DNA of 64,000 bases, taken from positions 17,670,001-17,734,000 of the forward strand of contig JBHGNT010000013.1 of assembly GCA_043228905.1 (NCBI GenBank), written 5' to 3'. Position 1 is the first letter of the stretch, and each line of letters begins with the position of its first letter. Under the pieces are notes generated by a model that saw only the letters and a program-made list of their open reading frames with translations, had not been told where the DNA came from and did not search any database. The position numbers and the translations under genes were made by a program. Origin of the DNA: Azolla caroliniana (Eukaryota > Polypodiophyta). Shown one piece after another: positions 1 through 10,750 of the stretch.

Positions 1-519
1 GGGGATGATGCTCAATGTGATGCGGAAGGAGAGGGGAGATCCAATAACCTTACTTTGGAGGATATACCTAGTACTACTAACTCTTCATGGAGGAAATACA
101 TTACTTCGGATGGGCCAATGATCACTAGTGGCGCCGATTATACTCGTCCCAATGGGACTTTGTCATCAATAAAGTCAAGTAGTAGTAGTAGTAGTCATAG
201 TGGTAGTAGTAAAGGAATTAATAGCATGTGTGATCCTACTAATTCCCGGAGGCGAGAAGCTAGTGATGGAGGTGATGATCAAGCCATAAATTATTATGCA
301 TTGATGAGGAATATCATGATGCATGATGACCATGCACGTTCATGGAGGGTGGGAAGATATAATGCAAAAGGTCGGGACGATCATATTGTATTGAGTAAAC
401 CTAATTGTGATGAAGATCATATTCTCGAGGAGATGGAAAAGAAGAGGCTCTACCATAGAATCAATATTAATGTAGTCTCCGGCCAATGTAGTACAAATGA
501 TGAAATCTATCATGATTGA
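1..519 (+). CDS. 3' part of an unrecognised Ser-rich protein (runs off the left edge)
   Basis: The frame is open from base 1 to a TGA at 517-519, so this looks like the last exon of a gene that begins outside the window. The first in-window Met is not needed as a start. The 172 visible residues contain a Ser-rich run coded by AGT repeats (about 178-212), a Gly/Asp-rich stretch, and a charged C-terminal part (about 400-470) with a short ILEEMEKKRL-like helix. I recognise no domain. It is hydrophilic, with no membrane segment or signal visible. It may be a disordered tail of a larger protein, or an open stretch of low-complexity repeat. The absence of stops over 172 codons and the mixed codon use argue weakly for real coding. 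Confidence 0.35.
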   Translation, partial: GDDAQCDAEGEGRSNNLTLEDIPSTTNSSWRKYITSDGPMITSGADYTRPNGTLSSIKSSSSSSSHSGSSKGINSMCDPTNSRRREASDGGDDQAINYYALMRNIMMHDDHARSWRVGRYNAKGRDDHIVLSKPNCDEDHILEEMEKKRLYHRININVVSGQCSTNDEIYHD

Positions 520-2411
520 GTTTAATTTGTGATAGAGGTTCATGTGGTTTATTGTATTGAATCGCAAAGCTTGTACCAATCGAGGTGTCCCCTCATAGAT
601 TACTATAACTTAAATTCAAACATTGTAAAAGTAGCTACCCCATCAAGGTTCTCATGGAGGCTTACCCTAGTGAAAGATAGTAGTCCATTTTCCATGGGAT
701 TTTTCTTTAATACTTGTGAAATATGCAATGTGTTGTAAAGGTTTGAAATACAATACATGAAATCTTCATGTCTAACAAAGGATGTCTTGATATTTTCTTA
801 TAGATTGTGTTCAAATATCGTGAGGGCATTGTAATTACTTAACATTAAGATATTCTCAATTTATTTATCTTACAATAATCGCCTTAGCATTAATCTCTCA
901 TATTAATCCACTTACCTTACCTTCAATATATTGTTAGGCTCTCATTAAGCTATATATAAAGTATTCTAATCCTCTCGTTAATATCTTCTTAAAAACCAAA
1001 AGTAACCATTAATTTAAATACCCTGGTGTATTATTTTGCCAACATTAATATGAAATTATTCATTACATTCTTCGTTCTTTTTGAAAACGTGATTACAAAA
1101 AAGAACATGCATGAAATTTTGCTTATTTTTATGAATATGCAATCCCACTTGACACATACACATACACACAAACTCACTTTGGCTTGGTTTAAACCAAATG
1201 GTTTATACAACAAGCCTTGATAAGGTTGCCATTGGCAATACATTCATCTTACGTTTGTTATGTGCAAATGATGGCTTCAGATGGCAAACCCCTATCCACA
1301 ACTTGGAAAACTTTTGCATACGTATGTTGAGTGTGAAGAGCACCAAAGTGACACATGCATCATGTACGATAATAAGCCACTAAAGACCATAGAAAACATC
1401 AAATGCCTTCGTCTTGATGCTCCTTACAAGTTACAATCAAGGATACAATTAATTTTATGTTAGTCACATCTAAGAAAGAGAAAATATAACTTCCTAAGAA
1501 CTAAAAACAACTAGAAGATATGAGAAAGCAAACATTGGGTTATGAAGCAATGCATGTTTTTGACACCAATGCTTCAATGTGGGGTTCAAAATGAAGCACT
1601 CGCATCTTGAAGTCCACTTGGAGTTATTTTGTTTAAAACGTTACAAGATTTGAGTTGATTAATTAGATGGAAGGTCCTTTACAAAACAATAAATTTCATA
1701 ATTTCTTTCTAGCCTCTCAAGTAAAAGTGCATGGACCGAGGCAAGTGTCCTTGAAAGTTTTAAGATAAGGAAACAAATTAGCATGCTTACTAATTGATCG
1801 CAATGTATTGGATCTCATTCTATATTTCTATTTATGTTCTCTACATTGCTCCAAAGTAGCAGAAGTTCACATATATGTCAAATTTCATTCAATTCTTTAA
1901 TCCCATTGGTATCTTAGATTATTACTTTGGCTTCTTCACTCCATATTGTAGCGTGGATCTGTTGGTTAGTCAAAGACCTCCCTCTGGTGTGCACATACAA
2001 CTCTTGTCGAATACAACTTTCCATATGATTGAATGAAACTAATGAATTGGCTTTCATTTTCAATCACTTCAACCTTAGTGATCATATTTACTGATTATGC
2101 ATTGAGTATTCGTTTCTTCCTCATCATTGTAAAGATAATAGAAAAAGTAAAAAACGTTTAGGGATGGACGACAGAAAATCTTGCATTTCAGTTATCTTAC
2201 TCGAAATGTCAATGGGTTTATTGATCCAATTACCAAAAGTTCACAAACCAAAAATGCCACTGCATCTCTGTAATCATAGTCCAATCATCAAGTGTTCACA
2301 TACCCAAATTTTCATGGAAATAAATGAGGATATTAATGTAGCACACAATTTTACTACTTTTTCATGTAAACATTGTGATATAAATCTAATCAACTAATTG
2401 GATCAAGTAAG
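520..2411. other. Intergenic stretch, nothing recognised
   Basis: About 1.9 kb of AT-rich DNA. The short open frames here (for example 2164-2397) show no similarity I can name and no splice structure. The first few hundred bases are probably 3' UTR of the left-edge gene. Confidence 0.5.
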
Positions 2412-2831
2412 GGGTTGTCATGGGGATACATGTCGGAAGGTCCAGGAAAAAGTATAGAATGTTGGAGACTGTTTATGTCATTGCCAACACAAGACCAAGC
2501 CACCATCCTCCATGGAATGAGGGGCGGATGGGCTATGAGATTTGAAATCATTAACACTCTACTAATTAGGGAAGCCGCTCATCAAAGGATGGCAACGGAG
2601 AAATGGATAGGCTACAAGGAGGAGGGCTCTTTGCTCCCAAGAGGTAGGGACACAGTGAACAAGATCGAAGGCTTTGAACTACAGGACAATGAGGCATCAA
2701 CACAGTGTAAGACAATTCGAGTACTAGCATATACTGGGCATAAATGGATTGTAGATCTTGATTCGATCAAAGTACAACCAGATTGGCACATATGTACTCA
2801 TTAAAGCACATGGCTACGTAAGGTCAGTTGG
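2412..2831 (+). pseudogene. 5' piece of an old zf-RVT/LINE-like ORF, cut by the gypsy insertion
   Basis: An open frame of about 130 codons ends at a TAA (2802-2804) and then stays open to the insertion point at 2831. Its reading frame (TGG at 2829-2831, the second base onward of the target duplication) continues exactly in the frame found at 9886-9888 beyond the retrotransposon. The residues (a PTQDQATILHGMRGGW segment, then charged helices) are not a domain I can name, but the continuation on the other side carries a reverse-transcriptase-type zinc-binding region. This is therefore probably the C-terminal half of a LINE ORF2 or a derived plant ORF. The in-frame TAA shows it was already a pseudogene. 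Confidence 0.5.
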
Positions 2832-3297
2832 TATTAGAGATTAGGTACTAAAGTAAGCATAAAATAAGGATATATCAATGATAGATCTAGAAAGAATAGA
2901 GAGAAAAGAGAGAAAGAAGGGTGCCGATCCACCCGACCACCCCCGAGCGAAGGGATCGAGACGGACTCGAGCCTCGATTGGCGTCCCATACCACCGCCTT
3001 GGCGTCGAGTCGTACCTGGACGATAGCGCGCTTGCTACAAGAGTCGTTCCACTCACGGACAGAGTCTCGACGTAGTCAATGCATGCCCCAAATGAGGGTA
3101 GCTAGGCCTCTTATTTATAGTAATTCTCAAGGCCCCCAGCCATGTTCACACTTGGCCTCATGGGTTGTCTCAATCCCGAGGATTAAAAGTAATCCTCCCC
3201 TTCTTTAGACTCTTTGTTTAACCCTCACACTTATCCACGTGTATAGAATACTACGACAATTCTCACCACGGGATATTATATGGTCATGCCCGTAACA
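2832..3297 (-). repeat. 3' LTR of the gypsy element
   Basis: Direct copy of 9418-9883 with three C/T differences (2924/9510, 2943/9529, 2979/9565). On the element strand it starts TGTTACGG and ends CTAATA, so the terminal dinucleotides are TG...TA rather than the canonical TG...CA. The target duplication fixes these ends. The gag-pol stop codon (3284-3286) lies inside this LTR. Confidence 0.95.
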
Positions 3298-6200
3298 TAC
3301 TCCCCCTCTTTAAAACATTGCACTCTTGCAATGGAAAGTTAGGGAAGTTAGTTCTTAGAGTCGTTTCGCGTTCCCATGTGGCATCTTTGATTGATTTATC
3401 CATCCATTTTATTTTAAATTCTCGGATTTCCTTAGCACGTAATTTTTTTGTTTTAACATCGAGAATTCTTTCTGGTACATGTGGTTTAGAAGATAAATCT
3501 TCAGAAGTAACCAGAGTTTCAGTTGTAACTGTATTGTCACCAGAACCTAGAAGTTCTTTTAGACGACTTACATGAAAGACTGGATGGATTCCAACACCAT
3601 CGGGAAGAGCGAGACGATAGGCTGATGATCCAATGCGTTTGAGGACTGTAAAAGGTCCACAAAACCGTGGGGCTAACTTAGCGCACTTACCCGTAGACAA
3701 TGTCTTAGAATTGTGAGGTACACGTAAAAATACCTTCTGTCCAGGGCTGAATACACGAGGTTGCCTGTGATGATCGGCATAAAAACGCGCTCTATCTTGA
3801 GCTGTTTTTATATTATCCCGTGCAATATGCAACATATCTTGCATATCCCGAAGAAAGTTTTGCGTACTTCGCAACTCATCATGATGTATATTAACATCAA
3901 TCGGGGCTCGTGGCTGAAATCCATACATCAACATAAAAGGACTATATCCCGTCGACGCATGCTTGGAGCTGTTATAAGCAAACTCCAAAATTGGGAGGTA
4001 ACGTTCCCATTTTGTTGGTTTTGCACCAACGTATGCTCGAAGCATGTCCTCAATAATTTGATTTACTCGTTCTGTCTGTCCATCGGATTGAGGATGATCC
4101 GTGGAGCTCATGCTCAACGTAGTTTCTAACTTCTTAAAGGTTTGCGTCCAGAAGTCACTAGTAAACTTCGGATCTCAGTCACTCACGATATCCATCGGTA
4201 ACCCGTAAAAACGAAATAACTCATCAACGAATTGGTAAGCCAATTTAGGAGCTATTACCGTGGTTTTAGTAGCAATAAATCTGGCCATTTTAGTTAGTCT
4301 GTCAACCACAACCCATATGGCATCATGACCTTTTTGGGTGCGAGGAAGGCTAACAATAAAATCCATGGATATACTTTCCCACTTATTATTGGGAATGTCC
4401 AAGGGATGTAAAAGTCCTGCGGCTTTAAGTCGCTCGGCTTTGTTAACCTGACATTGGTGACATTTAGTCACATAGCTATGTATGTCAGGACGCATCTTAG
4501 GCCAATAAAATTGAGTGGAGATGAGAACGAGTGTACGATGTATTCCAGGGTGCCCTGCTGAGGGTGCATCATGGCATTCAAAAAGAATTCTCTTTTTGAC
4601 CTCAGGCAAATCTGGAACACAAACCTTCCCATTACGGTAGAGCAGACCGTTAGCAATGTGAAAGTATTCCTTCGAGGGTGTGGTGGTGTCTGTTCCAGAC
4701 TCGACTCTTGCCTAGTATTTTGCAAAATAATTGTCATCAGGATACTTTCCTCGAAGGTGATCATAAAGATCTGATGTTATTTCAGTGAAGCTAAGCATGT
4801 TAACTTCACGGATGCGACTTAGTGCATCAGCGACAGTATTCATGGAACCTTTACGATATCGTATGGAAAAATCAAAGTCCTGGATGAGATCAGCCCATCG
4901 TGCCTTACGACCTTTCAGGTCTTGTTGGTCACAAAAATATTTCAAGGACTCGTGGTCCGTAGTTACCACAAAGCGATTTCCATAAAGATAATGGCGCCAT
5001 GTTTTGAGCGCATGTATAACCGCAAATAATTCCTTTTCTTGAACGGTATACCGACATTGAGCAGAATCAAGTTTCTTACTCTCGAATGCTATTGGTTTAC
5101 CATCTTGATACAAGACAGCACCTATAGCATAATCGCTTGCGTCGGTTTCAACCTCAAAAGGTTTTGAAGGATCGGGTAAAAGAAGTGAAGGAGCCTTGCA
5201 TACCAAGTCCTTGAGTTCCTTAAAGGCGAGGTCTAGTGTAGCATTCCACACAATAGGTTTTGTAGACTTACGCGTTTGACCTTTTAGAAGATCAGTAAAC
5301 GGCGTCGTCAATTGTGAGTAATTACGAAGAGATTTTCGCAAAAATCCGACAAAACCAAGGAATGATCGAACTTCTCGAATATTCCGAAGAGTGGGCCAAA
5401 GCTTGATTTTCTCGATGCGAGAAGGATCAATTTCAACTCCTCGTTCGGTTATGAGATGTCCAAGATAAGTAATTGATTTCTTGAAGAACTCACATTTTGA
5501 GATCTTCGCGTAAAATTGTTTGTCACGCAATATTTGTAAAACAAAGCGGACATGTCTAGCATGTTCTTGTAATGTACGGCTATAAACTAAAATATCATCT
5601 AAGAAGATAACGACAAATTTTCCAAGTTGTTCTCGGAAAATGTCATTCATTTCTTGTTGAAATGTAGCCGGAGCATTGGTCAAACCAAAAGGCATAACCA
5701 AAAACTCATAATGGCCGTAGCGCGTACGAAATGCTGTTTTAGGAACATCGTCCTCACTTATTCGTATTTGATGGTAGCCAGTACGGAGATCAAGTTTCGT
5801 AAAATACCGAGCTCCCTGGAGACGGTCAATTAGATCGTCAGCCCGGGGCAATGGGTACGAATTCTTGATCGTCACTTTATTCAAGGGTCGGTAATTAATA
5901 CACATACGCCATGTGCCCTCTTTCTTTTTAACCAAGAGAACTGGTGCACCCCATGGAGATTTACTATAACGTATATAACCCATTCGTAAATAGTCCTTAA
6001 GTTGCTTAGCTACCTCATCCTCTTCAGATCGACTTAGGCGATACGGAGGTATACTAATGGGTGCAATGCCAGGTACAATATCTATACGATGGTCTATATT
6101 ACGTTTAGGAGGTAAACCATCGGGTAGTTCACTCGGAAAAACATCACGAAAATCGTTTACGATTTCATCAAGTTGTTTTTGTTCAAAATATGTTAATTGA

Positions 6201-7717
6201 CCCGAGACATTATCGATATTGTAAACGTGAATGTCCGGATCAAGTACACAATAAAATAACGTAGAACAAGACAACTCGGATATTGATGGACACGAGGAAA
6301 CAATCGAGAAGGATTGTTTTGTTACACATTGAATAAAATGCGTACAATCGTTGAGTACAAAAGAAATGGAATGGCGAACCCAATCAATAAATAAAGAAGA
6401 GCTTTTATTATAAAACCAGGGATAACCCAGTATTACATCGGTGGTACTAAGATTCATTACATGGAAGTCTACTTCCTCTATATAGGTATCAATAGAAATT
6501 CCTAAAGAATGAATCGCCCCGTTGATGTGTTGTACTCTTCCATCAGCCAAGTGCACCGTGTAGGTGTGATCACTTACGGTGGGTTGGATTCCCCATATCT
6601 GTACCAAACAATCATTCACAAAATTGTGTGAGCTTCCCGAATCAAATAAAAATTGTACGGGAGATCCATTGATATACCCGTTTGCACGTAGTAAATCATT
6701 GGGACCCAATACATAATGAGGGAAAGAACATTGACAATTACTCAAATGATGTGTATAGACCTGAAGGACATTAGGAATCTGACCTTTATGGTCTGTAGCT
6801 TTAGGTTTGGCGTCGTGCTCTTTTCGTTGGAGCTTACGACATTGCTCTTTTGTATGACCCTTCTTTTTGCAGAATACGCAAAAAGGATGTTGTCGCTTAT
6901 AATCGCGATCCATGAATTCGTTGGGTGTCTTGCGTTTCCCAACGAATTGCGACTGCTTAGTCCCGGGCGCTTCGTTGGGTTTGTTATGGTCCTTCTTCGA
7001 AGTGCGTTGATAGCGAAGAACTATCTCAACGGCCTCTTCGAAGGATTTTGGATCCTTATCGTGCACTATCCAGTGATAGTCCGAATTGGGGATGCCATTG
7101 ACAAAACAAGCTATTAACCAATTGTCCCCTTCTAGACCCGATTTTTGGATTTGGGTTCTAGCATGGTGGACATAGTCTTCTAGCGAGGAAAACTTCCTGC
7201 TAGAGAGGTTCATTAAAGCTTGTGCTGCCTCGGTTCGAGAGGGAGGTTGTAGAAATTGACCCTTGAAAACTGTGACAAAGTCTGTCCAGGTCTCGGGCAA
7301 TCTCCCCAAAGTTCGGAGCCCACGCCACCAAGCGGCGGCCTTACCCCCTAGTTCTCGGCCGACATATGCAATCTTCGTACTATCTGGCGTGGGATAGAGC
7401 TCAAAATGAGACTCCCATCGGCCCAGCCACGTGCAGATTGCTTCTTCGGTTCTTTCCTTTTTATCTCCCGTAAATGGCTTTATGACAAATGATGGTTCAC
7501 CCTGACGCTCATCAGGTCTATTAATCTCATTTTGGAGACTAATGACTCGTGCCTCGAGAGCACTTTGAGATTGCCAAAATTCGGTCAACTGCTGCGCGGT
7601 TGAACTAAGGAAATGTTGTACTTGTAAAATATACGCCTCAATGGACATTGTCCCAGGAGGATTTCCTTGAGGTCTTTCCGCTTGAGCGGAGGGCATCGGG
7701 TCGTTATTCTGAGCCAT
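3284..7717 (-). pseudogene. Gypsy Gag-Pol polyprotein with two premature stops
   Basis: A single frame (first likely Met at 7717; the frame is open from 7807) runs to TGA at 3284. It has only two interruptions: TAG at 4712-4714, between RNase H and integrase, and TGA at 4175-4177, inside the integrase core. Domains in order: Gag; CCHC zinc knuckle (6839-6880, CX2CX4HX4C); protease with DSGSS (about 6617-6652); RT with FLDD (about 5580-5612); RNase H beginning [11 protein letters not shown] (about 5115-5150); integrase H-H-C-C (about 4440-4590), with core Asp residues (the second in IVSD just before the TGA) and Glu in the DGQTERVNQ motif (about 4065); C-terminal chromodomain-like segment with KIKWM and ATWE (about 3350-3480). 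About 1,477 codons, normal for a chromovirus. The context of both stops fits single C-to-T changes. Catalytic motifs elsewhere are intact. Confidence 0.9.
3298..3311 (-). promoter_or_regulatory. Polypurine tract of the gypsy element
   Basis: Directly abuts the 3' LTR. It reads AAAGAGGGGGAGTA on the minus strand. Such a purine run is the plus-strand primer in Ty3/gypsy reverse transcription. Unusually, it is also translated as the last codons of the polyprotein before the frame enters the LTR. Confidence 0.85.
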
Positions 7718-7807
7718 TGAATGATTATTTCTGGCAAAGAAATAAGATAAGTTCAGACAAATAGTCATAACATCTTGTCGTGGTGTAAACATATCATGGG
7801 CAAACAT

Positions 7808-9403
7808 TAATCGATATCATGATCTCACGTCAATACCCCTCTAGACGTATGAGATGAGGTTCAAGATCAAGTTACTATGGTAACACATAGGTGTTTTAAA
7901 AACCATGGGGGTGACAAATGAATGCCTTTCCCTGATCTCTATATCGATTTTTTTCATGGCGGCTCCCCGAGGCTCAACCATGTATGTTCGCGTCATGAAT
8001 AGTTTATACACGAAAAAAATGTTAACAATAACTATGTTTCTGTGCCCACATATGTGGTTTCGGCTCTTTAAGTCCTATTACGAGGACCCCGAAGTGCACT
8101 TAGACCTAAAGTCTAAACATGTATTATAGTCATATGTATCAACGATGTTGTATGGTGTTGGTCATATTTGAACTCGAGACCTCGAGGACAAATACATTAA
8201 ACACTTGAGCCAACCAAGTAGATTGCGCGTCTTGAATGTTTAATGTTTGAGGTGTATTCGAGATATGCGAGGCATTTGCCCCTATATGTTTTTTTTAAAA
8301 GAAACATATAGGTCAAGTGGCCTTATTTCTCCCTCATTTATTACCCACTATGGTTGTACGCTACCTACCCTCAAGCCTCGTAAGTACAATGGCATATGCC
8401 AAAGTGTAACCTAATGGTCAAGCCGAATGAGCCCTTGTGTCTTCGTAGGCTCATGTGGCCCATCACATGGTCACGTCATTACGAATGGCGCTCGTAAGAA
8501 CGAGCTCATGGTGGCATCGTATCCATGTAACGAGGGGAGATGTTGGATACGTGTGTCATTAGAGCGACCCTACTTGATGTGGATCAAGCCCGACGTATTC
8601 AACATCATTTTGGCTATACGAGGTTCGTTACGTAACGAAAGATCAAAGTGACCAACGGGAATTTCAACAATAAAAATTGTTGATAAAAGGGATGGTGACA
8701 ACGCCATTCTCACAAAAATGTGAGGACGGCCACCAAAATCCTCTCCCCAATTAGGAAAACATTTGATATGAATCACGTAATCTAAAATATACACATATGT
8801 CAATATATCACATATATACGATCAGAGACGTATATAAGTGACCACATATGCGTATACTAAATGAATCGTTTTTTTTTTATATAGCCAACAATGATGTATT
8901 CGGGATACGTAATCGAGGCATATACCTCTACGCACACGAAACATCCGAAAATAAGGTTAAGCGTAATTCGCAATTGAGGTATTGACCTCTTACGCATAGT
9001 AAATCCAACGCATATCATTTCGAACGAATCGAGGTATTGACCTCGTACGTGAACGTAACATATGTTCGTGAACGTAATACGCAATTGAGGTTGTAACCTC
9101 GTACGCATACGACACTCATCACATATGATTTATATGTCAAACGAGGTATTGACCTCGTGGACATATGTAAACGTTTAAGATAACCAATTAAATACCACGT
9201 CAACATCATTGAATATATGAAAAAAAAACTACATATTAAGTATACACATGTATAGAAGGGAGAAGAAAAATTAGATAAAAAATTAAGGAAAATTTACCGA
9301 AGTTCTTTCGCTAATCCTTGTCTGCATGAAGGCGACCGCACAACGATCAATCGCCATCCCACGCGAAGACAAAAAGAAAACCAAAAGAAACGTTAGTACA
9401 TAG
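7808..9403 (-). other. Long 5' leader of the gypsy element
   Basis: About 1.6 kb between the primer-binding site and Gag, with no convincing coding. It has many ACATATGT-like and TACG-rich motifs and, near the primer site, a regular five-copy array of short inverted repeats (listed separately). In retroelements this region normally carries dimerisation, packaging and translation signals; that role here is inferred. Confidence 0.6.
8915..9156 (-). repeat. Five-copy array of 14-nt hairpins in the gypsy leader
   Basis: The motif GAGGTATTGACCTC or close variants occurs at 8915-8928, 8976-8989, 9031-9044, 9087-9100 and 9143-9156. Steps are 61, 55, 56 and 56 bp. Each copy is a 5-bp stem (6 bp where the flanks are C...G) with a 4-nt loop. 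Sequence between copies is less conserved but repeats TACG/ACATATG-type motifs. The second copy and fourth copy both follow GCAATT-type flanks. Copies 1 and 4 vary in the loop region (GCATATAC and GTTGTAAC) while keeping the GAGG and CCTC arms. Confidence 0.85.
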
Positions 9404-9415
9404 GCTCTGATACCA
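9404..9415 (-). promoter_or_regulatory. Primer-binding site (initiator Met tRNA) of the gypsy element
   Basis: The minus strand reads TGGTATCAGAGC, the standard plant-retrotransposon complement of the tRNA-iMet 3' end. It lies two bases inside the 5' LTR (9418-9883). Confidence 0.95.
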
Positions 9416-9417
9416 AA

Positions 9418-9883
9418 TATTAGAGATTAGGTACTAAAGTAAGCATAAAATAAGGATATATCAATGATAGATCTAGAAAGAATAGAGAGAAAAGAGAGAA
9501 AGAAGGGTGTCGATCCACCCGACCACCCTCGAGCGAAGGGATCGAGACGGACTCGAGCCTCGATCGGCGTCCCATACCACCGCCTTGGCGTCGAGTCGTA
9601 CCTGGACGATAGCGCGCTTGCTACAAGAGTCGTTCCACTCACGGACAGAGTCTCGACGTAGTCAATGCATGCCCCAAATGAGGGTAGCTAGGCCTCTTAT
9701 TTATAGTAATTCTCAAGGCCCCCAGCCATGTTCACACTTGGCCTCATGGGTTGTCTCAATCCCGAGGATTAAAAGTAATCCTCCCCTTCTTTAGACTCTT
9801 TGTTTAACCCTCACACTTATCCACGTGTATAGAATACTACGACAATTCTCACCACGGGATATTATATGGTCATGCCCGTAACA
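9418..9883 (-). repeat. 5' LTR of the gypsy element
   Basis: Same length as the left LTR (466 bp), no indels, three transitions. It contains the element promoter. GTTGG follows immediately at 9884-9888. Confidence 0.95.
9698..9705 (-). promoter_or_regulatory. TATA box in the gypsy 5' LTR
   Basis: TATAAATA on the minus strand, in a CTATAAATAAG context; the same site is at 3112-3119 in the other LTR. Transcription would run leftward into the leader and gag-pol. Assigned by motif and position only. Confidence 0.6.
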
Positions 9884-9885
9884 GT

Positions 9886-10750
9886 TGGGACCCTTTGCAA
9901 TGGACATGGTGTGATCCTTACGCGGGGCAAGGAAGCAAACCTATCCCTTTCTTTCAATTCACAACTAGATTGGGTTGCCATATTATAGCCGCTCAATCTG
10001 CCCGAGATCCGACTACTGCAAAGGTCTGGAAAACATATCATGTTCCTAACACAATTATCACCAAGTTTTGGTAGAAACTCTGGAAACAACAACACGCAAG
10101 GCAAATCACCACTTTCCAATGGTTGTTAATACATAAGTCACTACTGGTTGGTGCATGGCAGTGTGGGAACCTCAACTCTCCTAATTGTGTAGCGTGTCCA
10201 ACTGTAGTAGAATCAATATAAAATGCTTTATGGGATTGCCCAAAGTCCCATTGAATATGGCGAGGGGTTGGCCGCTTATTGCAATTATGCCTGGTGCAAG
10301 GCTCAATCAAGTGGGGGAATGTATGTTGGCTATCATGGCATGCCCTAGTTGACAAATATGAGAATCAGGAAGAGGGGATGACTTTGGTTATAAAAGCACA
10401 AGAGGTTTTTTTCTCCACCATCGACAATGTCCACTCAACTCCTATCAATGCCAAATCTCAAGTTGTGTTGGAATTGGTCACCCCAATAACTCTAGATTCT
10501 ATGGAAACAAAGGTGTAGACAGGTCTTCTCCAACCAAACCGTGCATCCAATAGTGTTAATGCAAGAGATATGGAGTGAAGTGGTAGCCACTCTAAAGAGC
10601 CAATATGATGGCCTCAAGGGTGACTCCGATGGAGTTGAAAGACAACGACTAGCCTTCATCCAACAATGGTCGTCCTCCCCCTTTATTGAGTCGGTGGGCA
10701 TCCACATAAGATGGACTTATCGTGTCCCTACAAGGATTTGTATATACTAA
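9886..10750 (+). pseudogene. 3' piece of the disrupted ORF, with zf-RVT (LINE) zinc-binding tail
   Basis: Continues the frame of 2412-2831. Visible in order: a WDPLQWTWCDP start; KVWKTYHVP...KLW; an ITTFQWLLIHKSLLVGAW segment; CVAC (about 10186-10197); then ALWDCPKS and an IKWGNVCWLSWH segment. This W...C-x2-C...H-A-L-W-D-C layout is the zf-RVT domain found at the C-terminus of plant LINE ORF2 and related ORFs. Stops TAG 10072, TAA 10219 and TGA 10252 interrupt it. A frameshift near 10490-10500 moves the rest (an ILWKQRCRQVF segment on to a stop after 10740) into another frame. It is clearly decayed. The domain is identified by eye; the exact family is uncertain. Confidence 0.6.

Larger units (their letters stand above)
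2832..9883 (-). mobile_element. Ty3/gypsy chromovirus-like LTR retrotransposon, nearly complete
   Basis: It is bounded by direct 466-bp repeats (2832-3297 and 9418-9883) and a perfect 5-bp target duplication GTTGG (2827-2831 and 9884-9888). Read on the minus strand the order is 5' LTR (right), tRNA-iMet primer site (9404-9415), a leader of about 1.6 kb, gag-PR-RT-RNaseH-IN-chromodomain, a polypurine tract (3298-3311) and the 3' LTR (left). PR before RT-RNaseH-IN, with IN last, defines Ty3/gypsy; the chromodomain-like tail points to a chromovirus clade. The LTRs differ at 3 of 466 sites with no indels, so insertion is recent on an evolutionary scale. Two in-frame stops make it non-autonomous as it stands. 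It interrupts an older zf-RVT ORF. Confidence 0.95.

Noticed and set aside
8915-9156. Hairpin array considered as an origin-type iteron set or CRISPR
   Set aside because: It lies inside a retrotransposon leader between primer site and Gag; spacers are related, not unique.
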